Shown here in pieces: positions 1 to 11,010 of a stretch of DNA of 64,000 nt. The stretch lies in the NCBI GenBank assembly GCA_030247855.1, contig JAPDRN010000059.1, positions 62,001 to 126,000 on the forward strand. Reading direction: 5' to 3'. The position numbers were made by a program, and so were the translations under genes. The notes under the pieces were generated by a model, which saw only the letters and a program-made list of their open reading frames with translations, was not told the DNA's origin and searched no databases. Numbering within the stretch: position 1 is the stretch's first letter; the number at the start of each line of letters is the position of its first letter. The DNA comes from Knufia peltigerae. Lineage: Eukaryota; Ascomycota; Eurotiomycetes; Chaetothyriales; Trichomeriaceae.

Positions 1-882
1 CTCCTCCTCGACATCTCGAAATCCTCGAAGCCAGGCAGTTACACCCTCGTGTAAAGCCTTTGCATCTGGCGCACCATCTTGACCATATCTCGGTGAGGCT
101 TCAGAGGGTTCACCCGCGTAATATCGACCACGGAACCTGCCACGACCTCGTGTTACGACCTGTCGCACACTGCGACTGGGGGTCGGTGAAGTATTAATCC
201 ATCCTTCCAAACCGGAGACCGCGCTTGACATGGCATTGACAGCGACATCTTTTTTCGCCGATTCTGTGTGAGCTTGGTTGAGCTCTGAATGCATGCGGTC
301 ATTTTGTTGCCTCAAAAGGTGATTTTCATGCTGCAGCATGGTCATATTCTCGGCATATTCTCGCAGTTGCCTGTCCTGGCTTAAGCATCGCTGCGCAACC
401 GCTTCCAGCTTTTGGACAGTGAGTTGATGTAGATGCCTTTGCTCTTGGTGGCGCATACGCATGGCTTCGACGGTAGCTGCCAGCCTCAATCGAACGGCCT
501 CAAGGTCTTGGTCCGAAGCAGTCTGATGATCTTCTTCTATTGGCACCGCGGGTTGCGGTGTAGTCGTCTCCGATCCTCTTCCTTCCGACAGATCATCCTC
601 CAGCACGACCTCGATATCACGCATTGCTTGCTCAAGTTTTCTCCTTTTTTCACCGCGGATCTCACCATCCTGTTCATTAGCCCATATTTCCGATACAAGA
701 CCATTGAGACGCGTCGCAAGGTCGGGAAGAGGAGGAGTTTCAGACAGCTTTGCGAATGGAGGGGGTTTATCGGGTTGACCAGGAGTGTTCGTCCCAACGC
801 TGATAGCAGAATCGGCGAAGAGTGAATTACTAGTCCACACCGAACTGGGACGACTTGGAGTGGTGGGTGTGGTGCGATCCAT
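1..882 (-). CDS. Coiled-coil protein of unknown function, 3' end beyond window
   Basis: An uninterrupted frame of about 294 codons runs from the ATG at 882-880 to the left edge, so the C-terminus is missing. The N-terminus is Thr/Ser/Pro-rich (starts MDRTTPTTPSRPSS). A charged helical segment follows at about residues 55-100, then a Gln/Glu/His-rich coiled coil at about residues 125-205 (repeats such as LHQLTVQKLEAVAQR and LQHENHLLRQQND). After that comes an Arg/Gly patch (RGRGRFRGRYY). I do not recognise a named family; coiled-coil scaffold or cytoskeleton-associated is only a guess from composition. It is divergent from trpE and shares the 883-1353 intergenic region. No intron is needed in the visible part. 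Confidence 0.75.
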   Translation of the reverse strand, partial: MDRTTPTTPSRPSSVWTSNSLFADSAISVGTNTPGQPDKPPPFAKLSETPPLPDLATRLNGLVSEIWANEQDGEIRGEKRRKLEQAMRDIEVVLEDDLSEGRGSETTTPQPAVPIEEDHQTASDQDLEAVRLRLAATVEAMRMRHQEQRHLHQLTVQKLEAVAQRCLSQDRQLREYAENMTMLQHENHLLRQQNDRMHSELNQAHTESAKKDVAVNAMSSAVSGLEGWINTSPTPSRSVRQVVTRGRGRFRGRYYAGEPSEASPRYGQDGAPDAKALHEGVTAWLRGFRDVEEE

Positions 883-1353
883 CGACAGACAAATTTAACA
901 GTATGTAAATGAATGAATAATCAGTCCATATGCTACAACCTGTTATGAGGCCATGTGGTCAGTGACAGCAAGTGAAGAGTGAATAGGACATCGAAACCTG
1001 GAAAGGCAGTTGCCTTGGAGGTTAGTATCCGGATTGATTGAACGCAGTTTAAACATGTGGCTGGCATCACCACTTTGATCACGTGAGTAACTATCGAAAG
1101 CGGAGAAAATCGTGTTGGAGCAAGGCTGGCAATGCATTCTAAGGCCCTGGCGAGCCTTACAATTCAATGACTCAAAATACGGATACATCTCGTCGGGCTT
1201 ACGCAGGTTGACCTGCTTACCATTACTCGTGCTCGCCCTCGGTCCTCGAACCGGTCTCAATGGCCATACGGTGAACTCCAATCTCTGTGGCATATATTGA
1301 GCCGCCAGACCCTTCGCTTACCCTGCTGTCTCTTCCACCAAAATGGTATTCAT
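883..1353. promoter_or_regulatory. Divergent promoter region between the coiled-coil gene and trpE
   Basis: This 471-nt region has no credible ORF; frames here have no family match or lack an ATG. It contains a perfect Gcn4/Cpc1-type site at 1168-1174 and an E-box CACGTG at 1080-1085. It probably holds the promoters of both flanking genes. Confidence 0.6.
1168..1174. promoter_or_regulatory. Cpc1/Gcn4-type binding site (TGACTCA)
   Basis: The sequence ATGACTCA gives a perfect TGACTCA core about 180-210 nt upstream of the candidate trpE starts. Fungal amino-acid biosynthesis genes are known to be induced by the bZIP activator Cpc1/CpcA (Gcn4) through this element, so trpE is probably under cross-pathway control. 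The position and perfect match are seen; the regulation is inferred. Confidence 0.6.
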
Positions 1354-2958
1354 ATGTTCCCATTTCACCCCATGACTATGTCATTGCCTGACCCTTCACA
1401 GGTGCAAATCCAACCCTCGTTGGACGAGGTGTCCTCAATACTCTCGAAATCAAAAGGATCACAATATCCGCCCAATCTAGTTCCTCTCTGCGCTCAGATA
1501 CCCGCCGACCTCTTCACGCCGACTCAAGCCTATCTCAAAGTAGCCAATGGCTCAAACCTTTCCTTTCTCTACGAAAGTGCTGCAACGACAGGAACCATAG
1601 GACGATACAGTTTCGTAGGAGCGAACCCGTTGAAAGTCCTGAAGAGCGGTCCCGGACATGGTCCAGAGGAGGACCCCCTACCCCGCCTCGAGAAGGAACT
1701 GGCACAATACCGGGTAGCAAGTGTGCCCTCTCTACGCCTGCCTGCGATGACAGGAGGTGTTATTGGATATGTCGGCTATGACTGTGTTCGTTACTTTGAG
1801 CCCAAGACTGCGCGACCTATGAAGGATGTTCTGAAACTCCCCGAGAGCTTCTTCATGCTGTACGACACCATTGTCGCATTCGACCACTTCTTCAACGTCT
1901 GTAAAGTTATCACATACCTCCGTGTACCACCCTCGGGGTCACCCGAAGACTTAGCCAGCGCTTATGACAAGGCCTCCAAGATTTTGCGCAACACGGTTGC
2001 GAAACTGCAGGCCGAACACATACCTCTTCCTTACCAACCCCCAATTGCAGAGAATCAGCCCTCGAAGTCGAATTTTGGTAAAGACGGATACGAAGCGCAT
2101 GTCACCCGTCTGAAGAAACACATTTGTAAGGGAGACATCATTCAAGCTGTTCCCTCGCACAGAATTGCTCGACCGACCACATTGCATCCTTTCAATATTT
2201 ACCGACATCTCCGAACAGTCAATCCTTCCCCATATCTATTTTACATCGATTGCGAGGATTTCAGCATCGTCGGTGCGTCACCGGAGTTGTTGGTCAAAGA
2301 AGAAGCAGGCCGAATCATCACACACCCGATTGCTGGCACAGTGAAGAGAGGTCAGGATCCAGAGGAGGACGATCTTCTGGCCGAAGAGCTCCGTAACAGC
2401 CTCAAGGATCGAGCCGAGCACGTCATGTTGGTTGATCTGGCAAGAAACGACGTCAACCGTGTATGCGATCCTTTGTCTACACGGGTTGACCGATTGATGA
2501 CGGTAGAACGCTTCAGCCACGTTCAGCATTTGGTTAGTCAGGTGTCGGGCATTTTGCGGCCTGGGGAGAATAGATTCACAGCATTTCGAAGCATTTTTCC
2601 TGCCGGCACCGTGTCTGGGGCGCCAAAGGTCAAGGCTATGGAGCTTATCGCCGAGCTCGAGGGTGAAAAAAGAGGAGTCTACGCCGGTGCGGTGGGCTAT
2701 TTTGGGTTTTCCAGGACTGCAACCGATGGGTCCAAGATCGAGGATGAGGGCGCTATGGATACGTGTATCGCCTTGCGCACAATGGTTGTTAAAGACGGGG
2801 TGGCTTATCTACAGGCAGGAGGTGGGATTGTGTTTGACAGCGTTGAGGAAGACGAGTGGGTAGAAACCATGAACAAGTCGCGGGCCAACATTAGAACACT
2901 CGAGGCGGCGGAGCAGAAGTATTTGGCACTGGAAAACGCTAATGGTGCTGCTAGATAG
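1354..2958 (+). CDS. trpE: Anthranilate synthase component I
   Basis: Catalyses chorismate plus ammonia (from a glutaminase subunit) to anthranilate, the first committed step of tryptophan synthesis, in the cytosol. A single exon of about 534 codons matches the usual length. The N-terminal regulatory part carries GRYSFVGANP. The chorismate-binding domain shows HPIAGTVKRG, DRAEHVMLVDLARNDVNRV, FPAGTVSGAPKVKAMELI and LQAGGGIVFDS, all hallmarks of the TrpE/PabB superfamily. The FPAGTVSGAPK block and the length fit TrpE better than the usually fused fungal PabAB. In-frame ATGs lie at 1354, 1372 and 1378. The 1378 ATG has A at -3 and would start MSLPDPSQ, so it is a good alternative start. No codon upstream of 1354 in this frame is an ATG. 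Confidence 0.95.
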   Translation: MFPFHPMTMSLPDPSQVQIQPSLDEVSSILSKSKGSQYPPNLVPLCAQIPADLFTPTQAYLKVANGSNLSFLYESAATTGTIGRYSFVGANPLKVLKSGPGHGPEEDPLPRLEKELAQYRVASVPSLRLPAMTGGVIGYVGYDCVRYFEPKTARPMKDVLKLPESFFMLYDTIVAFDHFFNVCKVITYLRVPPSGSPEDLASAYDKASKILRNTVAKLQAEHIPLPYQPPIAENQPSKSNFGKDGYEAHVTRLKKHICKGDIIQAVPSHRIARPTTLHPFNIYRHLRTVNPSPYLFYIDCEDFSIVGASPELLVKEEAGRIITHPIAGTVKRGQDPEEDDLLAEELRNSLKDRAEHVMLVDLARNDVNRVCDPLSTRVDRLMTVERFSHVQHLVSQVSGILRPGENRFTAFRSIFPAGTVSGAPKVKAMELIAELEGEKRGVYAGAVGYFGFSRTATDGSKIEDEGAMDTCIALRTMVVKDGVAYLQAGGGIVFDSVEEDEWVETMNKSRANIRTLEAAEQKYLALENANGAAR

Positions 2959-3308
2959 TCGTGTTGCTTTTAGATATCAGAGAACATCTTAATTGAGGTG
3001 CATCACAAATCTCAATCGATGTTGGGCAACCGGTTTGGGATAGGAAATCGGCGTCCTCGTATCCGTACAGAGTACTGTACAGGGACGTAGTCGAGCTTTT
3101 GGGTGCGAGGCTAACGCGCTAGTACCTATTAGGTCTAGTGCTTGACAGTCTTGGCGACGGTCCGCACTTTCAATTTTCTGAAGCCTTTGTGTGCCTGCGC
3201 AAGTCATTACCACTCCGAACAACTTATCTTTCGACAACTTTCAATCGCTGATACTCTGTTGAGACTCTACGACAGTCTTGACAGCCTTTCTCAGCACCGA
3301 CAGACAAG
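2959..3308. other. Intergenic: trpE 3' end and eS6 promoter
   Basis: 350 nt without an ORF worth calling. It holds a small palindrome-like element ACCTATTAGGT near 3124 and a CT-rich leader just before the eS6 ATG, as expected for a highly expressed ribosomal protein gene. Confidence 0.5.
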
Positions 3309-4229
3309 ATGAAGTTGAACGTTTCCTACCCGGCCAATGGCTCGCAGAAGCTCATTGAGGTCGAAGATGAGCGCAAGCTCCGTGTCTTCATGGACAAGCG
3401 CATGGGCAACGAAGTCCCAGCCGATAGCCTTGGTGATGAGTGGAAGGGATACGTATGGCTCCCTTTGTTGATTCAAAAGGATAAGCATGTCAATACTGAT
3501 GGTTTTGTGTTTAGATTGTCCGCATCACTGGCGGCAATGACAAGCAAGGCTTTCCCATGAAGCAGGGTGTGGTACGTACTCTACCTACACCTCCCTGTGG
3601 CTGAAAGCGCCAGCAAAACGACCTTGAAAAACATTTTGCTGAGACTTGTCTACTCTAGATGCTTCCTACCCGTGTCCAACTTCTCCTGTCCGAAGGCCAC
3701 TCCTGCTACCGACCTCGCCGAACTGGTGAACGCAAGCGCAAGTCAGTCCGTGGCTGCATTGTTGCTCAAGATCTGTCTGTTCTGGCTTTGTCCATCGTCA
3801 AGCAAGGCGAGGGCGATATCCCTGGTCTGACCGATGTTGTCAACCCCAAGCGACTGGGTCCCAAGCGCGCCACCAAGATCCGACGATTCTTTGGTTTGAC
3901 CAAGCAAGACGATGTCCGGTATGTAGACACCTCTAGGCACTCTCTTGGACAATCTTCTAACATTCTCTAGCAAATTCGTTATCCGCCGAGAGGTCGTCCC
4001 CAAGAAGGAGGGTGCTAAGCCCTACACCAAGGCCCCTAAGATCCAGAGACTCGTCACTCCCCAGCGTATGCAACACAAGAGACACCGAATTGCCCTGAAG
4101 AGAAGACGCGCCGAGGCATCCAAGGATGCTGCCAATGAGTACGCTCAGCTATTGGCCAAGCGCGTGCACGAGGAACGTGAGAAGAGAACCGAGCTCCGAA
4201 AGCGTCGTGCCTCCTCAATGAGAAAGTAA
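3309..4229 (+). CDS. rps6: 40S ribosomal protein eS6
   Basis: Small-subunit ribosomal protein and classic target of TOR/S6-kinase-type signalling. Four exons: 3309-3452, 3515-3571, 3659-3918 and 3971-4229, with introns starting GTATGG, GTACGT and GTATGT and ending TAG. The spliced product is about 239 residues, normal for fungal eS6. It starts MKLNVSYPANGSQKLIEV, then ITGGNDKQGFPMKQGV, the strongly conserved SCYRPRRTGERKRKSVRGC and IPGLTD, and an Arg/Lys-rich helical C-terminus. It ends in RKRRASSMRK, containing the conserved paired phosphorylatable serines. Exon borders were chosen because each junction restores the family sequence. Confidence 0.96.
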
Positions 4230-4905
4230 TTCGAATGGACGGGTTTTCCGACGCGATCGCGACATGTAATGCCATGAAGATGAAATCAAAAGTGACCTAG
4301 ACGCAAGACAAGTCAGGGAGCAATTGATACAGTCGCGAGAATGAGTGGATAAGGGATCGTGCAGAATGGAACCACTTATCCAACAACGTACATGGTGTAC
4401 GTAGCGTTGAGACTGGATAACTGCAGGAATTTGCATCACATGCAACTGTGTCACAACGCCATTCGATAGCACCAAGCAAACACTCGGCGTTGTGCGCCTT
4501 GCAGGGTTGCCAGCAGGGATAGCAAGACAAATATCATACCATGTTGCTGAATTGGGCTGACTTCAGCCTTTCTTTCAGTATTTCTGTATATCATCGTTGC
4601 CGCCAACCTCAACTAGGTAATCATCTCGTCCATTTCTTGACTCTCATCTTTGGCCATTCAGCCAAGACTCGAATCCGAGACTGGTCAGCGCCGGTGTAGT
4701 AGGATTGTAGCCAGTGAAAAGCTCCACAAAAATTTGCTGCCCTCGCGAGGCAAAGAATTTGGTGCCTTGGGTCCGCGCGGGGCCCATGATCCGTCATAAC
4801 CAATTTTTTGGATCTACAGGCTTTATGACCGGCAACGATTTTCTATCCTTTCTTTCTCATGGCAGACCTTCTTCGATAACGACTTCTTCCCTCGGCTCCT
4901 CAGCT
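4230..4905. other. Intergenic: eS6 3' flank and PRPP synthetase promoter
   Basis: 676 nt with no supported gene. Short frames on both strands lack family similarity. CT-rich stretches near 4840-4900 probably mark the leader of the next gene. Confidence 0.45.
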
Positions 4906-6102
4906 ATGGCGTCCAATTCTATCAAGTTGTTGACTGGCAACAGTCATCCCGAGCTAGCAAAGGCGGTTGCCCAACGGTATGCCCTCCTTTTTTCTCTTCC
5001 GGATCTCTCCCAGGTTTGCCGATAGATTCCCTGACTTCAGTTGGCTACCAGGCTAGGTATCGAGCTCACCAAGATCATGGTCTTGCAATACTCGAACCAG
5101 GAGACTAGCGTGACGATCGGTGAATCAGTGCGAGATGAAGACGGTACATGCCACTCCCCCTCCACGTCCACAGCCAGGCCTCGATCGAGTTCTACCGCAT
5201 TTCTTGGTATGGATGTCTCTAATGCTTTGTGCCATGCAGTATTCATCCTTCAATCGACGCGACCTAACGATATCAACGATGGCTTGATGGAGCTCCTCAT
5301 CATTTGTAATGCCTGCAAGACTGCTTCCGCGCGACGGGTCACTGCGATCCTACCCAATTTTCCTTATGCTCGGCAAGACAAGAAAGACAAGTCGCGAGCC
5401 CCGATTACCGCAAAGTTGATGGCGAACATGTTACAGACCGCGGGTTGCAACCACATCATCACAATGGATTTACATGCGTCCCAAATACAAGGCTTTTTCA
5501 ATGTCCCCGTGGACAATCTCTACGCCGAGCCCAACTCTACCAAGTGGGTGAGGGAAAACCTCATGCATGCGACGGAAGACAATGCCGAGATCAATGGCGC
5601 AAAAGAGGATTGTGTTATAGTCAGTCCTGATGCTGGTGGTGCGAAGAGGGCAACTTCGATCGCAGACAAGCTCGATCTTCCCTTCGCTTTGATACACAAG
5701 GAAAGATCTCGCCCGAACGAGGTAAGTCGCATGACGCTCGTGGGCAACGTCAGCGGCAAGATCGCAATCCTGGTCGATGATATGGCCGATACTTGTGGCA
5801 CTCTTGCCAAAGCTGCAGACACTCTGATCAAGCACGGTGCAAAGGATGTGGTCGCCCTGGTTACTCACGGAATCCTATCTGGCAAAGCGGTCGAGATTCT
5901 TCAAAACTCTAAATTGTCAAGACTTGTGATCACGAATACCGTTCCCGTCCCCGAGGAAAAGGTCGAGGCACTCAAGGTTGAAGATGGACAAAAAGGTTGC
6001 AGACTTGAGTTCATCGACATTGCTCCGGTTCTGGCCGAGGCGATTCGACGTACTCATAACGGCGAGAGCGTCAGCTATCTATTCAGCCATCCTGTGTCGT
6101 AG
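4906..6102 (+). CDS. PRS: Ribose-phosphate pyrophosphokinase (PRPP synthetase)
   Basis: Makes phosphoribosyl pyrophosphate from ribose-5-phosphate and ATP, for purine, pyrimidine, NAD, His and Trp synthesis. Three exons: 4906-4976, 5052-5143 and 5240-6102, giving about 341 aa. The first exon encodes MASNSIKLLTGNSHPELAKA and joins to LGIELTKIMVLQYSNQETSV. Exon 3 carries STRPNDINDGLMELL, the ATP-binding NFPYARQDKKDKSRAPITAK, ITMDLHASQIQGFFNVPVDN and the PRPP-binding loop ILVDDMADTCGTL. The length is slightly above that of single-domain Prs proteins, with no large insertion, so it is like yeast Prs2/3/4 rather than Prs1/Prs5. A read-through of the second intron would keep an open frame but insert a Ser/Thr-rich stretch absent from the family. 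Confidence 0.94.
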
Positions 6103-7958
6103 CCTGGCGCCATGGAGTTATTTCCCCCATCACCACATACGCATCGCTGGATTGCAGTATATCAGACACGATCAGGGAGGAGCGTCCGGGATTTTTGTGG
6201 CCCAAATATCGACCTGGCTACGGCCTGCATCACGACAAGGGCATTCAACGGCGAGCACAGTCTGATTAATCATGGATGTCACGATCTTGTCATCTGAGTC
6301 AAAGCGCTTGCGAGAACATGAGTCGCCGGTGAACAAACAGTATAGCAGACTCGTTGAGGGTAGCTCACATGCTCTGGTATTGTTCAGTTGTGTTCGGGGC
6401 TACGAAACTGGGGGATGGGAATGCCTGTCTGCTGGAAAATTCGGTATCGGACCGTACTCAAGGCCAATCACGAACTCAACTCAGCCACCCGTACATAGTG
6501 CGTGGAATGGCTGGCCAGGCTATGCCTTCATGAAAGTGGAAGAAAGTTCAAGTAGTACCATCTGCTTCACGAAGCCTTTCAGACCAGACACGGATTTGGA
6601 TATCCACGCAGTCTTAACTTTATAGAGTAAGCGCGCTCTTGCGAGATATGCCCTCGCTTCGAATACTAGGCATATCCAACGTACCCAGGATGGCTTATCA
6701 TCATTCTTCTCTTCTTTTGTCCAGATCATCTCTTTTCTACTTTTCCTTTTCCCTTCCCTCTTTCGATCGTCCGGGCATTGCTACGGCTGTCGAGGTGTAG
6801 CTTCATAGAGCGTTTCGAGCAGCCTGCTGTAATACAATGTCCTACCTAATTAATCTACACAGCGACGCCGCAGCAGCTACGAGAGTTATCCACTCGGAGA
6901 ACCATCTCGCTGTCAATTTCGCTGGTCGCAATCTTGGCCGCTCCATGTCTCTAGAATACCTACCTAGGTATGGACATTGACTGGAGTGTTACATACCAGT
7001 ACCGGTTATCTTATTACCTACAGTACCGGATTAAATTCCCAGTTGGCTGAGATTCTTGCCGAGGTGTCCAATTACAGCACGAGACTCTGACGGAATTATT
7101 TTCCGCTGGACCGCAACTGGCATGGCTTGGACTCATAGGAGAATCGAGAGAATACCGCAGAGTCGATTGAAAGGTAACGTGGTTTTTTCTTCATTCGCAT
7201 CCTCGAATGTCCTTCGATTGATTCAAACTCGGTACGGCGCTCACCTTTCTTTCACCTCATCTTTTCTCCTCCCCCCCGGGATACATCTGAACCCAGGTCG
7301 AACCGCCCAGAAGCTGCCACATTATCTTTATTCCACTTTTCGTGTCAAAAAGGCAAGGTCAGATTCCACGCTGCGAATCAGCGTCCGTGGAAACCTCCTT
7401 TTCCCTTTCTGGAATCTCCCTCAACCGCTCCTAAACTCTGCCCACAGTCTGCCCCGGCAGCACGCCAAAGTGCAATATCAAAATCCGCCCCGCGACAAAG
7501 GCCAAACATACATCCAGCGCTCGCTCCATTTGAAGGAACTGCAAATGCGACCTGGGTTTCTTTATCCAGCTTCTGATCCACTGCGCCCGGCCCGCCCCAT
7601 ATGGTTGGATCTTTCTATCAGCCACATTCTTGACCAAAAAACATTTGAATGTGATCGAAGGACTGGAAAGGATTTCCATTGTCTGGTTGGCTGTCCTGCT
7701 ACCCTCGAACGATCTCTTCTCACGTAGGTTTTTATCTTTATTTCTTCCGGCTCTCAAATGTCTCTATTGGCACAAAAGGTCAATATCAGATTTCAACCGC
7801 AACCTACTGGAACCAAATGGCTGTATCGTGTACATCGGAACGAAAACTTAGTTCTCGACTAGTCCTTGAATGTGCCTTCCAACAACTCGAGGACTGACCG
7901 CGTAGGTGATCTCTCAAAAACCAAGCCCCAAGCCAACCCTCGATCTTTATCCGCAAAA
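6103..7958. other. Long intergenic region upstream of the Zn2Cys6 gene
   Basis: 1,856 nt with no supported gene. It contains a Gcn4-type TGAGTCA at 6295-6301, a perfect palindrome TACCTAGGTA at 6961-6970, and CT-rich stretches near 6720-6760 and 7240-7280 typical of fungal leaders. A 223-codon open frame beginning near 7056 has no ATG start, no domain and low-complexity composition, so it more likely lies in the promoter or 5'UTR. Confidence 0.5.
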
Positions 7959-10298
7959 ATGTCGCAAAAACACCCCCGGCCTTTAGCACCAGCGGCTCCC
8001 ATGTACCCCGCTGTAATCCCCAGCCCGAGCATGCTTCAATCACCCTCCAAACAGCGACGGAACATTACAACAGCCTGCAGAGCCTGTCGGAAACGACGCA
8101 CAAAGGTACGTACCTTTTGATCTTGCTCCCATGATTTCTTGAGCAGTACACGTACACGACACAGTCTGACTGGGAGCCCCATCTGTAGCTTATACGTATA
8201 AGCAGGCCGCCCTGCTCTTTCCTCTGGCGCCTGGGCTTCCCGTCGGGCTGTGTCACCCACTCCCAATAAGCCCTCTTACGCGACCAATTATTTCCCAGCC
8301 AATGTCAACGTCTCGAAGGAAAACAAAGCTTACGAATTCATGGTTGTCAATAGTGTGATGACAATACTCCCTGTACGGCATGTGTAGCGAAAAGGACGGA
8401 CTGTATACGCGAGGTGGCAGAAGATGGCCGCAGGAAAATGGCATGGAAGCGAAAGGTCGAAGAATTGGAGTCTCACCAGAGACTGCTCCCCGACTTGATG
8501 GAGGCAATTCGGACTGGTGACAGTGGTCAGGTGGAAGACCTCATTGGCATGATCAGGACAACTACGTCGAACGAGGAGGTGTCCAACCATCTTGCGACCA
8601 ACTTTCCTCACGCCGACGAGGATGAGTCCCGCAGCAAGTCTTCCACCCGCCAACAATCGCCACAGTCTTCAGCGAGCCGCTTCTCAAGAACCACATTGGG
8701 GCTGAGTACACCCATGTTCAAGGTACCAGCCAAACCCTGGACCGCGGTGACGGACGACGACTGGCTCGTGTCGCATCTCGTATCACTCTGGTTCACGTGG
8801 CGCCACTGGTGTTATCCCTTCATCGATCGTGACATATTCATCGCGGCCATGCAGTCTGGTGAAGAGAATGGTGGTGTGTGTACTGCGACGTTGGTGAACA
8901 TGATCCTGGCAGATGCTTGCGTGAGTGGCAAACCCAATCATGTGCACGTGATCACTGACGAAGAACATCCCAGTTCGATTACGACGTTCCCGACGAGGAC
9001 AATTCCACCCCGTCGATCGAGAAGCCCTTGCAGGATCTGTTTTACGAGGAAGCCAAGAGACATGCAGAGGCGTCCACTCAGAAGAGGTCGTTACCGTCCA
9101 TACAGTTCCTGGCCGTCCAATGGATGTTGTAAGCTTTGATGTCTTTCCCTGCCTCGCTTGCAGAGCGTTTGGCCCCTAATCGAGATATAGCTTGGACAAC
9201 CGTGGTACGGACAAGCTCGCCGTTTCGATCATGCAGGAAATGATCCACCATCTGAAACAATTCGATAAACCTGGTCGGTCCCAAAAGCCCCGAACAAGGC
9301 GCGGGAAAGAAAGAGAGTCTGGTGCTAAGCGGCTTTTGGGATATACCAGTTGGGCCGCATTCGTCTCCACCACAGCCGCTACGTTTGCTCTTCAAAAGCG
9401 ACCCATGATGGGGCCGCCGACGACCGACAAGCCGCCTCTTTGCCAGGGTGAGTTGGGCGAGGTCTGGTTACCGTATCCTCGCGATCAACCTCCTGTCCAT
9501 GCCCATCCCAGCTGTCATCTACATCACACGAGCACTTTGTACGAGATTTGTTACAATATCAGCCAATATCTTTTCGTCGATGACAATGCGAATTCAGCTT
9601 CCAACACCCTCGATAGACTCGAGGAACTCCATCGGGACTTGATATCTTGGTACGACAGTCTCTCCGACTGCGTGCAAGTCAACGGAGTCAGGGCGCCCCA
9701 TACCCTGAGTGTGCACGCCCAGTACCACTGGGCGGTGTTGGTCTTGTCGGAGCTGATCTTCACGCTGCAGGCCGACGATGAAGATGACGACGCAACAGTC
9801 TCTCTTCTCGTCCCTGTTGTCCGAGCACAGCATATGACTTCTGCCCTGGCCGTAGCCGACCTTGTCCATCTCCAATCTGTCTATTGGGGGGTCGATCACA
9901 TTCCCATCAGCTTTCTCCAACCAGTCAACGCGGCCCTATCTGTTGTCATGAACGATCTCGAAGCTGCCGAGCGCAAGGCGTCATTTGTGAAGCTGGCCGT
10001 TGCATTGCACAGTCTATCCCGCCGGTCTGTTTCCGCCGAGAGCATGTTGCGTGTTTTACGTCTCAAAATACGTCAACTTCAACTAATGTCGTCGAATAAT
10101 ATTGAAAAGATGTTCAAAGATGCCGGTGCTCAGTTTGAGGGGAGTGTTTCTTCACCCGCTGTTGGTCTCGCTGCTGCCGGTGAGGTTGTCGGCTTTGGTG
10201 AAGGTGCCATTCCGGAAGAAAGTTATGACTTGTTGGTTGAGAGATGGAATCAATTTCATCTTGGAGCACCTTCATCGTCAGGATCATCATCCAGTTGA
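7959..10298 (+). CDS. Zn2Cys6 fungal-specific transcription factor
   Basis: A nuclear DNA-binding regulator of unknown target. Proposed exons are 7959-8105, 8354-8920, 8974-9128 and 9191-10298, giving about 658 aa. Joining exons 1 and 2 produces an exact binuclear zinc cluster, Cys40-x2-Cys43-x6-Cys50-x5-Cys56-x2-Cys59-x6-Cys66, with the basic RKRRTK stretch. This validates the unusually long 248-nt first intron. After the cluster come a basic linker and short coiled segment (RKVEELESHQRLLPDL), then the middle homology region typical of these factors (VSLWFTWRHWCYPFIDRDIF, LVNMILADAC). The C-terminus is Ser-rich. The acceptor at 9190 was chosen because the nearer AG at about 9172 would put a stop in frame. 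It converges with the alpha/beta hydrolase gene. Confidence 0.85.
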
Positions 10299-10425
10299 CT
10301 TGGTGGAATACGGGCGAAATCATGGGAAGTTGTTTAATACTTGTTGGCTGATTTGGTATGTGCCGATGGGGACTCAGAGTCGTCATGTCTCGATGGGCAT
10401 GTACATATGCGTATTTGTATGTGTG

Positions 10426-10449
10426 GAGAGAGAGAGAGAGAGAGAGAGA
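10426..10449. repeat. (GA)12 microsatellite
   Basis: Twelve uninterrupted GA units in the 3' flank of the Zn2Cys6 gene, about 130 nt past its stop codon. Likely length-polymorphic. Confidence 0.9.
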
Positions 10450-10895
10450 TGTTTGGAAACTTGTACTTTGGAGGAGTATGACTGATGCAATTCGACGAAA
10501 AGGGAGTTGGGAAATGACAAAGACTGTATGGATTGAACATTGGAATTCGAGTCAGGCAATTGAGATTGATGAGGTGAATCGACGTGGAATATCGGAACGA
10601 AGGGGATTTATGAAAATATTCATGGAAGAATTCTCAAACTTATTCTTCATGCCTATTTCCCTACTTTTGTTCATGTTTGAAAAGGAGAACTCTAGCCTAC
10701 TATGGAGTCGAGAGAGTACCGAGTCATATGGGCCTACTTCTAGTCAAGGATGTATGATGGTATTGTGTCAGTGTACACCAGTAATTGAATTTGACATGTT
10801 TGATAGGTAGAGTTTCAACTTGAACTAAACTACACATGTAAAAAATGACTTGTGAGGATGGAGCAAACTTGTCGTTGTCATTGTCGGTTTTTTTT

Positions 10896-10949
10896 CCCGG
10901 GCACATTTTGCTTCTTACTTTTCTTCTCTTCTTTCCCCGGGCACATTTT
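10896..10949. repeat. 14-bp direct repeat CCCGGGCACATTTT
   Basis: Identical copies at 10896-10909 and 10936-10949, 40 nt apart, separated by CT-rich sequence. They lie in the 3' flank of the minus-strand hydrolase gene. The function is unknown. Confidence 0.85.
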
Positions 10950-10987
10950 TTGTCTTTTTTTTCTTTTCAATTGATGGACACGTGGTG

Positions 10988-11010
10988 TCGTCGTCGTCGT
11001 CGTCGTCGTC
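10988..11010. repeat. (TCG)n microsatellite
   Basis: A run of more than seven TCG units directly next to the stop codon (11011-11013, minus strand) of the hydrolase. A stop-loss mutation there would add an acidic or Arg-rich tail. Confidence 0.85.

Larger units (their letters stand above)
10299..11010. other. Intergenic between convergent genes, with simple repeats
   Basis: 712 nt without a gene. It holds a (GA)12 microsatellite, a 14-bp direct repeat and a (TCG)n tract that abuts the stop codon of the hydrolase gene. It probably contains the 3' ends of both convergent transcripts. Confidence 0.5.

Noticed and set aside
6295..6301. Gcn4-type site TGAGTCA
   Set aside because: It lies 190 nt past one gene and 1.6 kb before the next start, so no target can be argued; recorded only as sequence.
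7056..7727. 223-codon plus-strand frame upstream of the zinc-cluster gene
   Set aside because: Starts at TTG, shows no domain or conserved-looking block, and lies where a promoter or leader is expected.
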